From contig JAFXGP010000120.1 of assembly GCA_017521195.1 (NCBI GenBank), positions 1 through 32,509 of the forward strand: a stretch of DNA of 32,509 nt, read 5' to 3'. The first letter of the stretch is position 1, and each line of letters starts with the position of its first letter. This document shows, piece after piece, positions 7,697-15,525 of this stretch. The notes under the pieces are model-generated. The model saw only the letters and a list, made by a program, of their open reading frames with translations, was not told where the DNA came from and searched no databases. Position numbers and translations under genes: made by a program. This DNA is from Lachnospiraceae bacterium. Lineage in GTDB: Bacteria; Bacillota; Clostridia; Lachnospirales; Lachnospiraceae.

Positions 7697-7711
7697 TCAC
7701 TCCATATTCAT

Positions 7712-8452
7712 CTATCGCAACATAATATAAGTCAATATCTGCTTTTTCTTATCTCCGGTTCTCCTCCAGGATGAGAATGTAGTTGTATGATAGGTACAGT
7801 GACCCTCATCATAGATACTTTCCGGCTTCACACCCTCTTGATGCAGTGAAAGCCCTATGGCTGCACCTAAATCAAGCATATACTTTCCTTCCCTGTTCTT
7901 TTTCTTAAAGAACCTCTCACATTCGCCATCCGAAAAAGATTCCCTAAAGCGCTCCAGTACATCTTCTCCTACCTCATAACAGCAGGAATGATTGTACGGT
8001 CCTATCCCACAGATAATATTCTCCGGTCTGCAATGATATTCATGGACCATTTTTCTAACCGTTTTCCCGGCAATACGTTTTGCGGTTCCGACCCAGCCGC
8101 TATGGGCAATTCCTACCACCCGTTTCACCGGATCCAGCAAAACCACCGGAACACAATCCGCTGTATGAACACACAACATTATCCCTGTCCGGTCTGTAAT
8201 CATTGCATCCGCATAGTCGTCATCATGAGATTTGATAACTCCGTAGCCTGCATCTTCTATCCCAATTACTCTAACCTTGTCCGTATGCTTTTGATTTGCC
8301 ATAACCATCCTGGAAGTATCTGTATTCAGCAACGCAGCAACTCTTTGGAATCTTTCTTCTGTCCATTCTCCGCAAAGTCCGGAAGTATATCCTGCAGACG
8401 CCACTCCGGTATTGCTTATCTCCTCAAAGTGTCTGAGTAAATCCATCGTCAT
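7712..8452 (-). CDS. pgeF: PgeF/YfiH-family (multicopper polyphenol oxidase, LACC1-type) purine nucleoside phosphorylase
   Basis: A 246-residue protein of the DUF152/YfiH family. The conserved triad is visible: His56 (NQKHTDKV), Cys100 (HTADCVP) and His117 (AHSGW; the family more often has AHAGWRGT). Family members phosphorylise adenosine and inosine, deaminate adenosine, and the E. coli member has been linked to muropeptide editing. The function in this organism is inferred. The start at 8452 has AAAGGA 9-10 bases upstream. The gene ends at a strong terminator. Bacillus relatives (ylmD) lie just downstream of the division cluster; here it is separated from that cluster by about 8 kb. Confidence 0.85.
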   Translation of the reverse strand: MTMDLLRHFEEISNTGVASAGYTSGLCGEWTEERFQRVAALLNTDTSRMVMANQKHTDKVRVIGIEDAGYGVIKSHDDDYADAMITDRTGIMLCVHTADCVPVVLLDPVKRVVGIAHSGWVGTAKRIAGKTVRKMVHEYHCRPENIICGIGPYNHSCCYEVGEDVLERFRESFSDGECERFFKKKNREGKYMLDLGAAIGLSLHQEGVKPESIYDEGHCTYHTTTFSSWRRTGDKKKQILTYIMLR

Positions 8453-8517
8453 CCAAAATCATTCCTTTCACCAAAAAATTCTCCACTTCATTTTTTAAGA
8501 TTGACAACTTTACTATA

Positions 8518-9753
8518 TCACATATTTTTTACTTTTACACCGCTTACAGCTTCTTCCAAAGACCAGCCATATTTTAATCTCGATTTTAGGGTTCCCACAC
8601 TTATGTTATGTTCCTTAGCTAAATCTTTCATGGATGCATATGTCTTACCATTATACTCAACACTATTGTCTTCGATTGGTGTTTCCAATGCTTCCGATAT
8701 GCTTTTTCCACGCTTAATTCTTGTCGTATATAGTGCAGTACTTATGCCATATGCTGCACACATACTTTGAATCGTCGGAAAACTATTTCCTTTATGATCT
8801 GTAATGGATATAAAATCATCGGGTTCCGTAAGTGCTCTTTCACGAGAATATCCTTGGGAAATACGTCTTTGATAAGAATGGACGGAAATATTCCATGCTG
8901 TGCACATTTCTTTAAGATTTTCGTATTTTGTTCCCATATGGTCCTTAAATGTAAAACTATGTCCTTTTGTAACCGGTAATTCAAGAGACTCTTGTAAACT
9001 TAATCCCTCAGCCTGTCTTCTCTTAAACGTAGATAAACTGATTTCATAAGCCTTACACATTTCTGCTTGTGAATGATAGCCATTGCTTTTGTGGTCAAAA
9101 CATAAAAACTTCTTTTCTTTTGATGTTGCCTTAGAATTCTTTTTTGATGAATAAGATATATCCTTAACTTCAAATTTTTTCTTCTTTTTATTACTGCTGA
9201 TTTGTGTAATCATTTTCTTTCGTTTTCCAGTTAATGCTTCTTCAACAGTATAACCTTTTCTTATACGACACAAATAAGTAGAATTATTTACAGCATAAGC
9301 ACTGCACATCTCTTTAATCGTTGAATATGTATTCCCTAAATGATCAACAACTTGCTTTTTTCGTAATTTACCAATAGCAGTTGTAAGCGCCTCCTCACGT
9401 GTAAATCCATTCCGCATACGCGCTCTAAATGTAGCCGGCTTTATTCCATAATTTTCACACATTTCTTTTACATTGCGATAAGAATTTCCTTTATGGTCTG
9501 TTACAGATTCTGATCTGCTTTTATCCGTAAGCTTTTTATCAAATTGTTTTTCATGGAATGGCACAGTAACAGAAAATTTTCCAATATCAGCACTCATCTC
9601 TAAAATATCCACAGGAAAGATATAACGTTTTAAAACAGTACATATTTTTCCTTTATACCTTACTTCACCTTCAATTATATCTACCCTCGTTACCAACTGA
9701 ACTTTATTGTCCTCAATACTTTTTATCAGATATAGAAAATCTATCTTATCCAT
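8518..9753 (-). CDS. Protein with six tandem 42-residue helix-turn-helix-like repeats
   Basis: A 411-residue protein. The N-terminal 80 residues are unrecognised. Six modules follow at about 84-125, 135-176, 218-259, 269-310, 317-357 and 364-405. The consensus is D-H-x-G-N-x-Y at the front, K-E-M-C-x-A-Y-x-I-S in the middle, a T-F/Y-x-x-R-I-x-x-G step and a final S-x-E-E-A-L. The middle-to-end part reads like a small helix-turn-helix (helix, turn at Gly-Ile-Ser, recognition helix, then a third helix). It is reminiscent of NUMOD-type modular DNA-binding repeats. A Lys/Ser-rich linker (about 177-215) divides repeats 2 and 3. I chose the ATG at 9753 (GGGG 7 bases upstream) over a TTG at 9771. 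Nucleic-acid binding is inferred; no catalytic domain is seen. Confidence 0.75.
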   Translation of the reverse strand: MDKIDFLYLIKSIEDNKVQLVTRVDIIEGEVRYKGKICTVLKRYIFPVDILEMSADIGKFSVTVPFHEKQFDKKLTDKSRSESVTDHKGNSYRNVKEMCENYGIKPATFRARMRNGFTREEALTTAIGKLRKKQVVDHLGNTYSTIKEMCSAYAVNNSTYLCRIRKGYTVEEALTGKRKKMITQISSNKKKKKFEVKDISYSSKKNSKATSKEKKFLCFDHKSNGYHSQAEMCKAYEISLSTFKRRQAEGLSLQESLELPVTKGHSFTFKDHMGTKYENLKEMCTAWNISVHSYQRRISQGYSRERALTEPDDFISITDHKGNSFPTIQSMCAAYGISTALYTTRIKRGKSISEALETPIEDNSVEYNGKTYASMKDLAKEHNISVGTLKSRLKYGWSLEEAVSGVKVKNM

Positions 9754-9816
9754 TTTATCACCCCAAATCAAATAATATACAATCTATAACCCAATAGCTT
9801 TTTATATAAAGTGAAA

Positions 9817-9838
9817 CAGACAAGTATTCACTTGTCTG
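9817..9838 (-). terminator. hairpin after the 68-residue ORF
   Basis: A perfect 9-bp inverted repeat CAGACAAGT / ACTTGTCTG with a 4-nt loop, followed on the minus strand by TTTCACTTT. It lies about 32 bp past the stop at 9870. The U tract is broken, so it may be a weak terminator or an operator for the repeat-protein gene. Confidence 0.5.
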
Positions 9839-9869
9839 CTTCAAATAGGAAATTAATTACAAAAAAACG

Positions 9870-10076
9870 TTATAACCTCTCTTCTTTCATTCTTCTAAAA
9901 TAAGAACTCATTTCATCAGCCATTCCTGATAATCGATTTAACAAGGTGGAAAAATCTTTTAGCATTTCATTGTCTGTATTATATGGATATACAATATCAT
10001 GATCAATCTCACTCCACCCTTCCTCAAACAATGTTCTACCTTGGATTTCAACATAATATGGCATGTAATAATTCAT
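9870..10076 (-). CDS. Small protein of unknown function, 68 residues
   Basis: Not recognised. The N-terminus is Tyr-rich; the middle is acidic; the C-terminal half (about 38-68) is a likely amphipathic helix ending in charged Met-Lys-Glu-Glu-Arg-Leu. There is no membrane segment. Its ATG directly follows the TAG of the upstream 36-residue ORF (TAGATG), and it has no ribosome binding site of its own, so it is probably made by translational coupling. It is the last gene before the hairpin at 9817. Confidence 0.5.
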   Translation of the reverse strand: MNYYMPYYVEIQGRTLFEEGWSEIDHDIVYPYNTDNEMLKDFSTLLNRLSGMADEMSSYFRRMKEERL

Positions 10077-10187
10077 CTATTTTTTATATTCTTCTATGAT
10101 TAATTCTAATTCATCTAATCCTATTTTAGCTTCTTCTAAATCAGCATCTAAAATATTATAGTGAGATAAAAATTTCTCTTTTTGCAT
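10077..10187 (-). CDS. 36-residue acidic helical peptide
   Basis: A short frame with a good ribosome binding site (GGAGAGG, 4-5 bases before the ATG at 10187). Its stop is fused to the start of the next ORF. The product is Leu/Glu/Ile-rich with no Pro or Cys and would form one amphipathic helix. It starts 20 bases after the FAD dehydrogenase stop, in the same transcription unit. Function is unknown; a paired small-protein unit with the 68-residue ORF is possible. Confidence 0.5.
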   Translation of the reverse strand: MQKEKFLSHYNILDADLEEAKIGLDELELIIEEYKK

Positions 10188-10207
10188 TATCCTCTCCATA
10201 TAAAGTC

Positions 10208-11584
10208 TTACATTGCAAATTGTTCCACAATATCTCTTGCAACATGAACACCACTTGCAGAAGCATGCGATAAGGAATGAGTAATTCCGCTACCATCTCC
10301 AATAATATACATACCTTTGTGGCAAGTTTCTAATTTATCATCCACTTCTACTTCCATATTATAGAATTTAACTTCTACTCCATATAACAAGGTATCTTCA
10401 TTTGCTGTTCCCGGTGCAACTTTATCTAATGCATAAATCATTTCAATAATTCCATCCAAAATTCTCTTTGGAAGAACCAAACTTAAATCTCCAGGAGTTG
10501 CATTTAGTGTAGGAGTAATAAAAGCTTCTTCTATTCTGCTTGGTGTAGAACGTCTTCCTCGAATCAAATCCCCGAAACGTTGTACAATAACTCCGCCTCC
10601 CAGCATATTGCTAAGGCGTGCAATACTTTCTCCATATCCATTGGAATCTTTAAATGGCTCAGAAAAATTTTTAGCTACCAATAAAGCAAAATTTGTATTT
10701 TCTGTATGTTTTGCAGGATCTTCATAGCTGTGACCATTTACGGTAATAATACCGTTTGTATTCTCATTTACTACTGCTCCCTTAGGATTCATGCAGAATG
10801 TTCGAACTTTATCTCCGTATTTCTCTGTACGATAAACAATCTTGCTTTCATATAACTCATCTGTCAAATGAGCAAAAACTGTTGCAGGCAATTCTACTCT
10901 TACCCCTATATCAACACGATTGGATTTTGTATTAATCCTTAGTTCTTTGCATACTTTTTCCATCCATTTACTACCGACACGACCAACGGAAACAACACAT
11001 TTTGTACATTCATATGTATTATCTTTACATTTCACCTCAAATCCATCGGCTAATTTACAAACTGTTTCCACATAAGTATCAAAGAAGAAATCCACTTTTT
11101 CTTTAAGATACGAATATAAATTTTCCAATACAACATAATTAATGTCTGTACCGAGATGACGTACTGATGCATCTAAAAGATGCAAATCATTTTGAATACA
11201 AAGAGTTTTAAATTTACTGCCGGCTGTAGAATACAGTTTTGTGCCTTCTCCTCCGTATTTCATATTAATTTCATCTACATAGTGCATTAAATCCAGAGCC
11301 TGTTTTTTACCGATATACTCATATAAAGTACCACCAAAATCATTGGTAATATTATATTTTCCATCTGAAAATGCTCCTGCTCCTCCAAAACCACTCATGA
11401 TAGAACAGTTTTTACAACCAATACATGTTTTTATTTTATCTCCGTCAATTGGACATTTTCTCCTATCTAAAGCATGCCCTGCTTCAAAAACCGCTACTTT
11501 TAAATCAGAATTTTTTTGAAGCAATTCATATGCAGAAAAAATCCCTCCCGGTCCGGCTCCAATAATGATTACATCATATCTCAT
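10208..11584 (-). CDS. FAD-dependent dehydrogenase (NAD(P)/FAD oxidoreductase family)
   Basis: A 458-residue flavoprotein. The N-terminal Rossmann dinucleotide motif is IIIGAGPGGIFSAYEL (about 6-21). A Cys-rich segment follows (CIGCKNCSIMSGFGGAGAFSDGK, split by family as a flavin-contact loop). The C-terminal FAD contact is GMYIIGDGSGITHSLSHA. It belongs to the group annotated as uncharacterised FAD-dependent dehydrogenases in Firmicutes; the substrate is unknown. The ATG at 11584 follows a GAGAGGG region. It lies 26 bases after xpt on the same strand, so it is co-transcribed with purine salvage genes. Whether it acts on a purine-related substrate is only a guess from position. Confidence 0.75.
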   Translation of the reverse strand: MRYDVIIIGAGPGGIFSAYELLQKNSDLKVAVFEAGHALDRRKCPIDGDKIKTCIGCKNCSIMSGFGGAGAFSDGKYNITNDFGGTLYEYIGKKQALDLMHYVDEINMKYGGEGTKLYSTAGSKFKTLCIQNDLHLLDASVRHLGTDINYVVLENLYSYLKEKVDFFFDTYVETVCKLADGFEVKCKDNTYECTKCVVSVGRVGSKWMEKVCKELRINTKSNRVDIGVRVELPATVFAHLTDELYESKIVYRTEKYGDKVRTFCMNPKGAVVNENTNGIITVNGHSYEDPAKHTENTNFALLVAKNFSEPFKDSNGYGESIARLSNMLGGGVIVQRFGDLIRGRRSTPSRIEEAFITPTLNATPGDLSLVLPKRILDGIIEMIYALDKVAPGTANEDTLLYGVEVKFYNMEVEVDDKLETCHKGMYIIGDGSGITHSLSHASASGVHVARDIVEQFAM

Positions 11585-11610
11585 AATATTTTCTCTACCC
11601 TCTCTATTAT

Positions 11611-12192
11611 TTATTCTTCTCTAAATAATATCTCTCCGGTTTCTGCGTTCATAGCATCTACAATTGCTAATGACTCTAACTGATAACCTAAATTTCTAAT
11701 AATTTTTCCACCTGTCTGAAATCCCTTTTCAATGGCAATGCCGATTCCTTCTACCGTAGCTCCTGCAGACTGTACAATCTGAATTAATCCCTGAAGTGCA
11801 CAACCATTTGCAAGAAAATCATCAATCAAAAGAACACGATCATTTTCATTCAGAAATTTTTTTGCCACGATCACCTGATTTTTATTTTTATGTGTAAATG
11901 ATTCTACTTCTGCGGTATACATCTCACCTTCAAGATTGATACTCTTTGATTTTTTTGCAAACACTACCGGAACATTAAAATGCTGCGCAGCAATACATGC
12001 AATACCAATACCAGAAGCCTCAATAGTCAGAATCTTATTAATATTCTTTCCCTCAAAACGCTTTTTCCATTCTCTTCCCATTTCATTAAATAATTCAATG
12101 TCCATCTGATGATTCAGAAAATTGTCCACTTTAAGTACATTACCTTCTTTTACAATTCCTTCTTTTACAATTTTTTCTTCTAAAAAGTTCAT
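11611..12192 (-). CDS. xpt: Xanthine phosphoribosyltransferase
   Basis: A 193-residue type I phosphoribosyltransferase converting xanthine and PRPP to XMP in the cytoplasm. The PRPP-binding motif [11 protein letters not shown] is at 120-130. The family N-terminus is present ([14 protein letters not shown]), as is the base-side IEASGIG loop (58-63). The length matches Bacillus Xpt (194). A near-exact repeat of Ile-Val-Lys-Glu-Gly occurs at 8-12 and 13-17 but does not lengthen the protein unusually. AAGGA lies 9 bases before the ATG. It follows the permease genes at short distances, so import and conversion of xanthine are paired. No purine riboswitch was seen upstream. Confidence 0.9.
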   Translation of the reverse strand: MNFLEEKIVKEGIVKEGNVLKVDNFLNHQMDIELFNEMGREWKKRFEGKNINKILTIEASGIGIACIAAQHFNVPVVFAKKSKSINLEGEMYTAEVESFTHKNKNQVIVAKKFLNENDRVLLIDDFLANGCALQGLIQIVQSAGATVEGIGIAIEKGFQTGGKIIRNLGYQLESLAIVDAMNAETGEILFREE

Positions 12193-12214
12193 CTCTCGTC
12201 ATCCTTTTCTATTT

Positions 12215-12466
12215 TTATAAAAATATATACTTTAACACAAACAACACTGCCAGTATATACATCAGTGGAGTAACTCGCTTTGCTTTTCCTGTTGCGCCCT
12301 GAAGCACTACATAAGAAATAATACCAAGACAAATTCCTTCGGAAATGCTATAAAACAGTGGCATTGCAAGAATATATGCCATTGTCATGAAAATTGTAAT
12401 ACCTGCAACAACCTCTGTTTTTATGTTTGTATTATGTTCTTTTAATTTAAATATTTTTTCTAACAT
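12215..12466 (-). pseudogene. Internally deleted remnant of an AzgA-type purine permease
   Basis: The 83-residue frame has the N-terminus of NCS2 adenine/hypoxanthine/guanine permeases (residues 1-34: MLEKIFKLKEH, then VAGITIFMTMAYILA). It is joined directly to their C-terminus (35-83: MPLFYSISEGICLGIISYVV and a final hydrophobic helix). Family members have about 430-480 residues, so roughly 350 residues from the middle are missing, without a frameshift. The remnant cannot transport as is. It sits between the intact permease and xpt with short spacing, so the deletion kept the operon in phase. A small functional membrane protein is conceivable but unlikely. Confidence 0.8.
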
Positions 12467-12484
12467 AGTTTCTTATCCCACATA

Positions 12485-13816
12485 TTAATCATTAACTTTT
12501 TCAACTTCCATGTTTTCTGGTAATATAATGTTTAAAATAATCGATGCCACGAACACCACTGCAACCACGTTTGCTGCAAATACATTTTGAACTATTTCAG
12601 GAAAAATATGCCATAATCCAATTTCACTTGCAGTTGTAAATCCTATACCAATTGATAATGAAAGGGCTGCAATTGTTACATTACGTTGTGTAAATCCTGC
12701 TTTTGCAACCATCTGCATACCGGATGTAAGGATAGTTCCAAACATCATAATCGTACATCCGCCAAGAACAGATTCCGGAAGTGATGCGAAAAAGTTTCCA
12801 ACCGGTGGCAATAATCCTGCGAAAATCATGCATACTGCTCCTGTCATGATAGTAAAACGGTTTACTACTTTTGTCATAGCAATCAAACCAACATTCTGCG
12901 AAAAAGAGGTAACAGGTGGACATCCAAACAGAGATGAAATAGCAGATGAATATCCATCACATCCTAAGGAACCGGAAATTTCTTTGTCTGTAATTTCCCG
13001 ATTTAAACCTGATGCTACCATTGCAGTTGTATCTCCAATTGTTTCCGCTGCAGATACAAGATAAATAATACATACTGAAAAAATAGCTCCTAAATTAAAC
13101 TCCGGAGTATATGGCAATAATTTAGGCAATGCAATGAAACCATCTGCAAAGATAACAGATAAATCAACTTTTCCCATAAAGATTGCTACAAGATATCCCA
13201 CAACTAATCCGGCTAAAACAGAAAGCTGTTTTAAATATCCTTTTGCCAAACAATTCCATGCTAAACATACCGCTAATGTAATACTTCCCAGAACAAGATT
13301 TTCTATGGAACCGAAATCTTCTGCATATCCTCCGCCAAAAGATCTTGCACCTACTGTAAAAAGGGAAAATCCGATAGCCGTTACTACAGATGCTGCCACA
13401 ATAGGAGAAATAATTTTTCTCCAATATTTCGCCAACAACCCTATTGTTCCCTCAAAAATACCACCAATTAATACAGCCCCTATTACTGCAGGATATCCAT
13501 AGTTAACAGCCACCGTGCTCAGTACTGTTACAAAGGTAAAACTAACTCCCATAACAATTGGAAGCTTTGCTCCTATCCTCCATACCGGATACAACTGAAT
13601 CATTGTTGCAATTCCGGCAACAAACATAGCATTCTGTAATAGGATTGCAATTTCATTCTGTGTCAATCCTCCTGCTGCTGCAATAATCGAAATTGGTGCT
13701 AAATTAGATACAAACATGGCTAAAATGTGCTGAAGTCCAAACGGAATTGCTTTTGCAATTGGCACACGTCCGTCTAATTTGTAAATATTATTTATACTAT
13801 TCTTTTGTTCGTTCAT
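12485..13816 (-). CDS. NCS2-family xanthine/uracil-type permease
   Basis: A 443-residue polytopic membrane protein with 12 or more hydrophobic segments. The nucleobase-ascorbate transporter signature QNVGLIAMTK is at 307-316, the conserved His30 lies in helix 1 (FGLQHILAMF), and Glu258 is in AAETIGD, a substrate-binding helix in UraA/XanQ. It imports a nucleobase with a proton. Adjacent xpt suggests xanthine (PbuX-like), but uracil or uric acid cannot be excluded. A consensus promoter (13882-13910) and a dyad lie upstream, and it heads the operon permease / remnant / xpt / FAD dehydrogenase / small ORFs. Confidence 0.85.
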   Translation of the reverse strand: MNEQKNSINNIYKLDGRVPIAKAIPFGLQHILAMFVSNLAPISIIAAAGGLTQNEIAILLQNAMFVAGIATMIQLYPVWRIGAKLPIVMGVSFTFVTVLSTVAVNYGYPAVIGAVLIGGIFEGTIGLLAKYWRKIISPIVAASVVTAIGFSLFTVGARSFGGGYAEDFGSIENLVLGSITLAVCLAWNCLAKGYLKQLSVLAGLVVGYLVAIFMGKVDLSVIFADGFIALPKLLPYTPEFNLGAIFSVCIIYLVSAAETIGDTTAMVASGLNREITDKEISGSLGCDGYSSAISSLFGCPPVTSFSQNVGLIAMTKVVNRFTIMTGAVCMIFAGLLPPVGNFFASLPESVLGGCTIMMFGTILTSGMQMVAKAGFTQRNVTIAALSLSIGIGFTTASEIGLWHIFPEIVQNVFAANVVAVVFVASIILNIILPENMEVEKVND

Positions 13817-13844
13817 GGTAATCTCCTATTTACTTTTCTTTTGT

Positions 13845-13867
13845 ATAGGTTTTAAAGGTCGACCTAT
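13845..13867 (-). promoter_or_regulatory. dyad operator downstream of the permease promoter
   Basis: AGGTCGACCT (13856-13865) is a perfect 10-bp palindrome. It is embedded in ATAGGT...ACCTAT at 13845-13867. It lies about 17 bp past the -10. A similar AGGT-ACCT dyad lies at the same place in the GntR promoter, so it may be the GntR operator. Confidence 0.5.
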
Positions 13868-13881
13868 CAAGCATCATTCGC

Positions 13882-13910
13882 ATTATACTTCATTAGATTA
13901 CCTTTTTCAA
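13882..13910 (-). promoter_or_regulatory. sigma-A promoter of the purine permease operon
   Basis: TTGAAA (13905-13910), a 17-bp spacer, and a perfect TATAAT (13882-13887). The transcript would carry a leader of about 60 nt before the permease ATG. Confidence 0.8.
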
Positions 13911-13940
13911 TTCTTTTCCAAATTTATACAATAGAAATAC

Positions 13941-13978
13941 AACAAAAAAAGAGTTGCTACCATTGTCTCAACTCTTTT
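13941..13978 (-). terminator. intrinsic terminator after the GntR gene
   Basis: A 10-bp stem AAAAGAGTTG / CAACTCTTTT with a 12-nt loop, then TTTTTTTG on the minus strand. It begins 11 bp past the TAG that ends the full GntR frame, supporting the view that the gene originally extended to 13989. Confidence 0.8.
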
Positions 13979-13988
13979 CATACTATCT

Positions 13989-14708
13989 CTATAATTTTTT
14001 TCTTAAAACTGTTTGCTCAAAATATTCATCAATAAAATACTGACTTGAATAAAAAACAATATTTCCGTCAATATCATAGTCTACTTCTTCCATATTTAAT
14101 AAAGGCGTTCCAATATTGATTTCCAAAGCATCTGAAACTTTTTCATCTGATAAAACAGCATGAAGCTATGTCAAATCCATATATGCTTCTCTATAGCAAC
14201 ATTTTTTCAAAAAATGAAAAATAGGTGCTTCCAGATCCTTTAAGGTATATTCTTCTTTCACCAGTTTTTTTTCAAGAACATCTTCACAGTAAATTGCAGG
14301 CTTTCCATCTGCCGTACAAACACGACTAATCCTTAGCACTTCTGTTTCTTCCAGAATTTGTAATTTCTTTGCTATAAAACTATCTGCCCGTTCCTCTATT
14401 ATGTTAACATGACTAACTCCCGGTAAATATCCGTTTTGGCGAATAATATCCAAAAATTCAACTTCTATATCCATACGATTTTTTATTTTTATGACATGAT
14501 GATTGATAATTGTTCCCACACCATGTATCCGGGTAATGAAACCTTCTCTTTCTAATTGCGCTAACACTTCACGCAAATGATTTCTGCTTATACCAAATTG
14601 TTCTGCCAACTCCAATTCCCTTGGTAATCTGTCACATTCTGAAAATTCTCCTGTCCTCATCTCTCGCAATAATTTCATTCGAATCAAATTAGAATAATCT
14701 ACTTTCAT
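13989..14708 (-). pseudogene. GntR-family regulator (HutC/UTRA subfamily) interrupted by an in-frame TAG
   Basis: Residues 1-70 form the GntR winged helix-turn-helix (Leu-Pro-Arg-Glu-Leu-Glu-Leu-Ala, then RNHLREVLAQLEREGFI). The rest is the UTRA ligand-binding domain. A TAG (14166-14168) ends the frame after residue 180, in Tyr-Met-Asp-Leu-Thr. The same frame continues with a well-conserved UTRA tail (LHAVLSDEKVSDALEI then TPLLNMEEVDYDIDGN, ending TVLRKKL) to a TAG at 13989. The restored length is 239 residues plus the interrupted codon, normal for the family. One C-to-T change from CAG (Gln) would create the stop. The truncated protein would lack about 60 residues of UTRA, but its DNA-binding domain is intact. 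It probably controlled the adjacent purine operon. Confidence 0.8.
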
Positions 14709-14729
14709 CTATTATTTCTGCCTTTCAAA

Positions 14730-14742
14730 ATAGGTGCCACCT
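14730..14742 (+). promoter_or_regulatory. dyad operator in the GntR leader
   Basis: ATAGGTGCCACCT contains the inverted repeat AGGT-GCC-ACCT. It lies 15 bp past the -10 of the GntR promoter, almost the same offset as the AGGTCGACCT dyad in the permease promoter. The strand is arbitrary. Autoregulation is inferred. Confidence 0.45.
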
Positions 14743-14756
14743 CTTAATCATTAGCT

Positions 14757-14785
14757 ATTATAATAGATTCATAGATGATTATCAA
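14757..14785 (-). promoter_or_regulatory. promoter of the GntR gene
   Basis: TTGATA (14780-14785) overlaps the TGA stop of sigE. After a 17-bp spacer comes a perfect TATAAT (14757-14762). The regulator is therefore likely transcribed separately from sigE. Confidence 0.7.
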
Positions 14786-15525
14786 CATTGCACTTTCATC
14801 ATTTCCTTCTTTAACCGTTTCATAATTTTCTTTTCCAATCTGGAAATATAGGATTGGGATATTCCAAGATAAGAAGCCACCTCTTTTTGTGTCATTTCCT
14901 CTCCGGAGGGAGTGGATAATCCATATCGCAGATTGATGATTACCTTTTCCCGCTCTCCCAAACGTTCCATAGCCTTTCTGAGAAGCTTTCTTTCTGCCTC
15001 ATTTTCCAAATCTTTGTAAATCACATCCTCATCGGTTCCCAAGATGTCACTTAACAAAAGCTCATTGCCATCCCAATCTACGTTTAAAGGTTCATCAATG
15101 GATACTTCCATTTTATTTTTACTTGTTTTTCTAAGATACATTAAAATCTCATTTTCAATACATCTGGATGCATAAGTTGCCAGTTTTATATTTTTATCTG
15201 CATTAAATGTATTGATAGCCTTAATTAGACCTATGGTTCCTATGGATATTAAATCTTCCACCCCAACTCCGGTATTGTCAAATTTCTTAGCTATGTATAC
15301 TACCAATCTAAGATTGTGCTCAATTAAAATTGCTCTTGCCCGAGGTTCTTCTTCTGTTCCAAGCTGCAATATTCTTTTATTTTCTTCATCTACATCCAAT
15401 GGAGGCGGTAAAACTTCTGTACCACCAATATAATGAATATCTCCTTTCTTTATCATCATCATCCCGGATTCTTTCTGAATCATTCTTAGACGCACTCCAA
15501 CCGGTAATGTTACATTAAAAACCAT
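14782..15525 (-). CDS. sigE: Sporulation sigma factor E precursor (early mother cell)
   Basis: A 247-residue sigma-70 family protein close to Bacillus SigE. The segment [13 protein letters not shown] (31-43) aligns with the Bacillus processing site, which is cut between two tyrosines; here the pro-region would be about residues 1-31. Region 2 is [20 protein letters not shown] and [18 protein letters not shown]; region 4 ends with [18 protein letters not shown]. It directs mother-cell genes after engulfment begins. The ATG at 15525 has AAGGAGG upstream and overlaps the spoIIGA end by 11 bases, so the two are translationally coupled. The common clostridial follower sigG is absent; a GntR gene comes next. 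Confidence 0.95.
   Translation of the reverse strand: MVFNVTLPVGVRLRMIQKESGMMMIKKGDIHYIGGTEVLPPPLDVDEENKRILQLGTEEEPRARAILIEHNLRLVVYIAKKFDNTGVGVEDLISIGTIGLIKAINTFNADKNIKLATYASRCIENEILMYLRKTSKNKMEVSIDEPLNVDWDGNELLLSDILGTDEDVIYKDLENEAERKLLRKAMERLGEREKVIINLRYGLSTPSGEEMTQKEVASYLGISQSYISRLEKKIMKRLKKEMMKVQC

Noticed and set aside
13134-13502. Plus-strand frame of 122 codons
   Set aside because: Antisense to the NCS2 permease with Pro/Lys/Thr bias typical of a shadow frame and no start signals.
7585-13867. Possible common regulator for the BlaI dyads and the GTCGAC palindrome in the permease leader
   Set aside because: Only GTCGACC is shared with one BlaI dyad; half-sites and spacing differ, so the match is probably chance.
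13817-13950. Purine riboswitch before the permease
   Set aside because: The leader is only about 60 nt and lacks the conserved purine-aptamer core and paired loops; a protein operator fits better.
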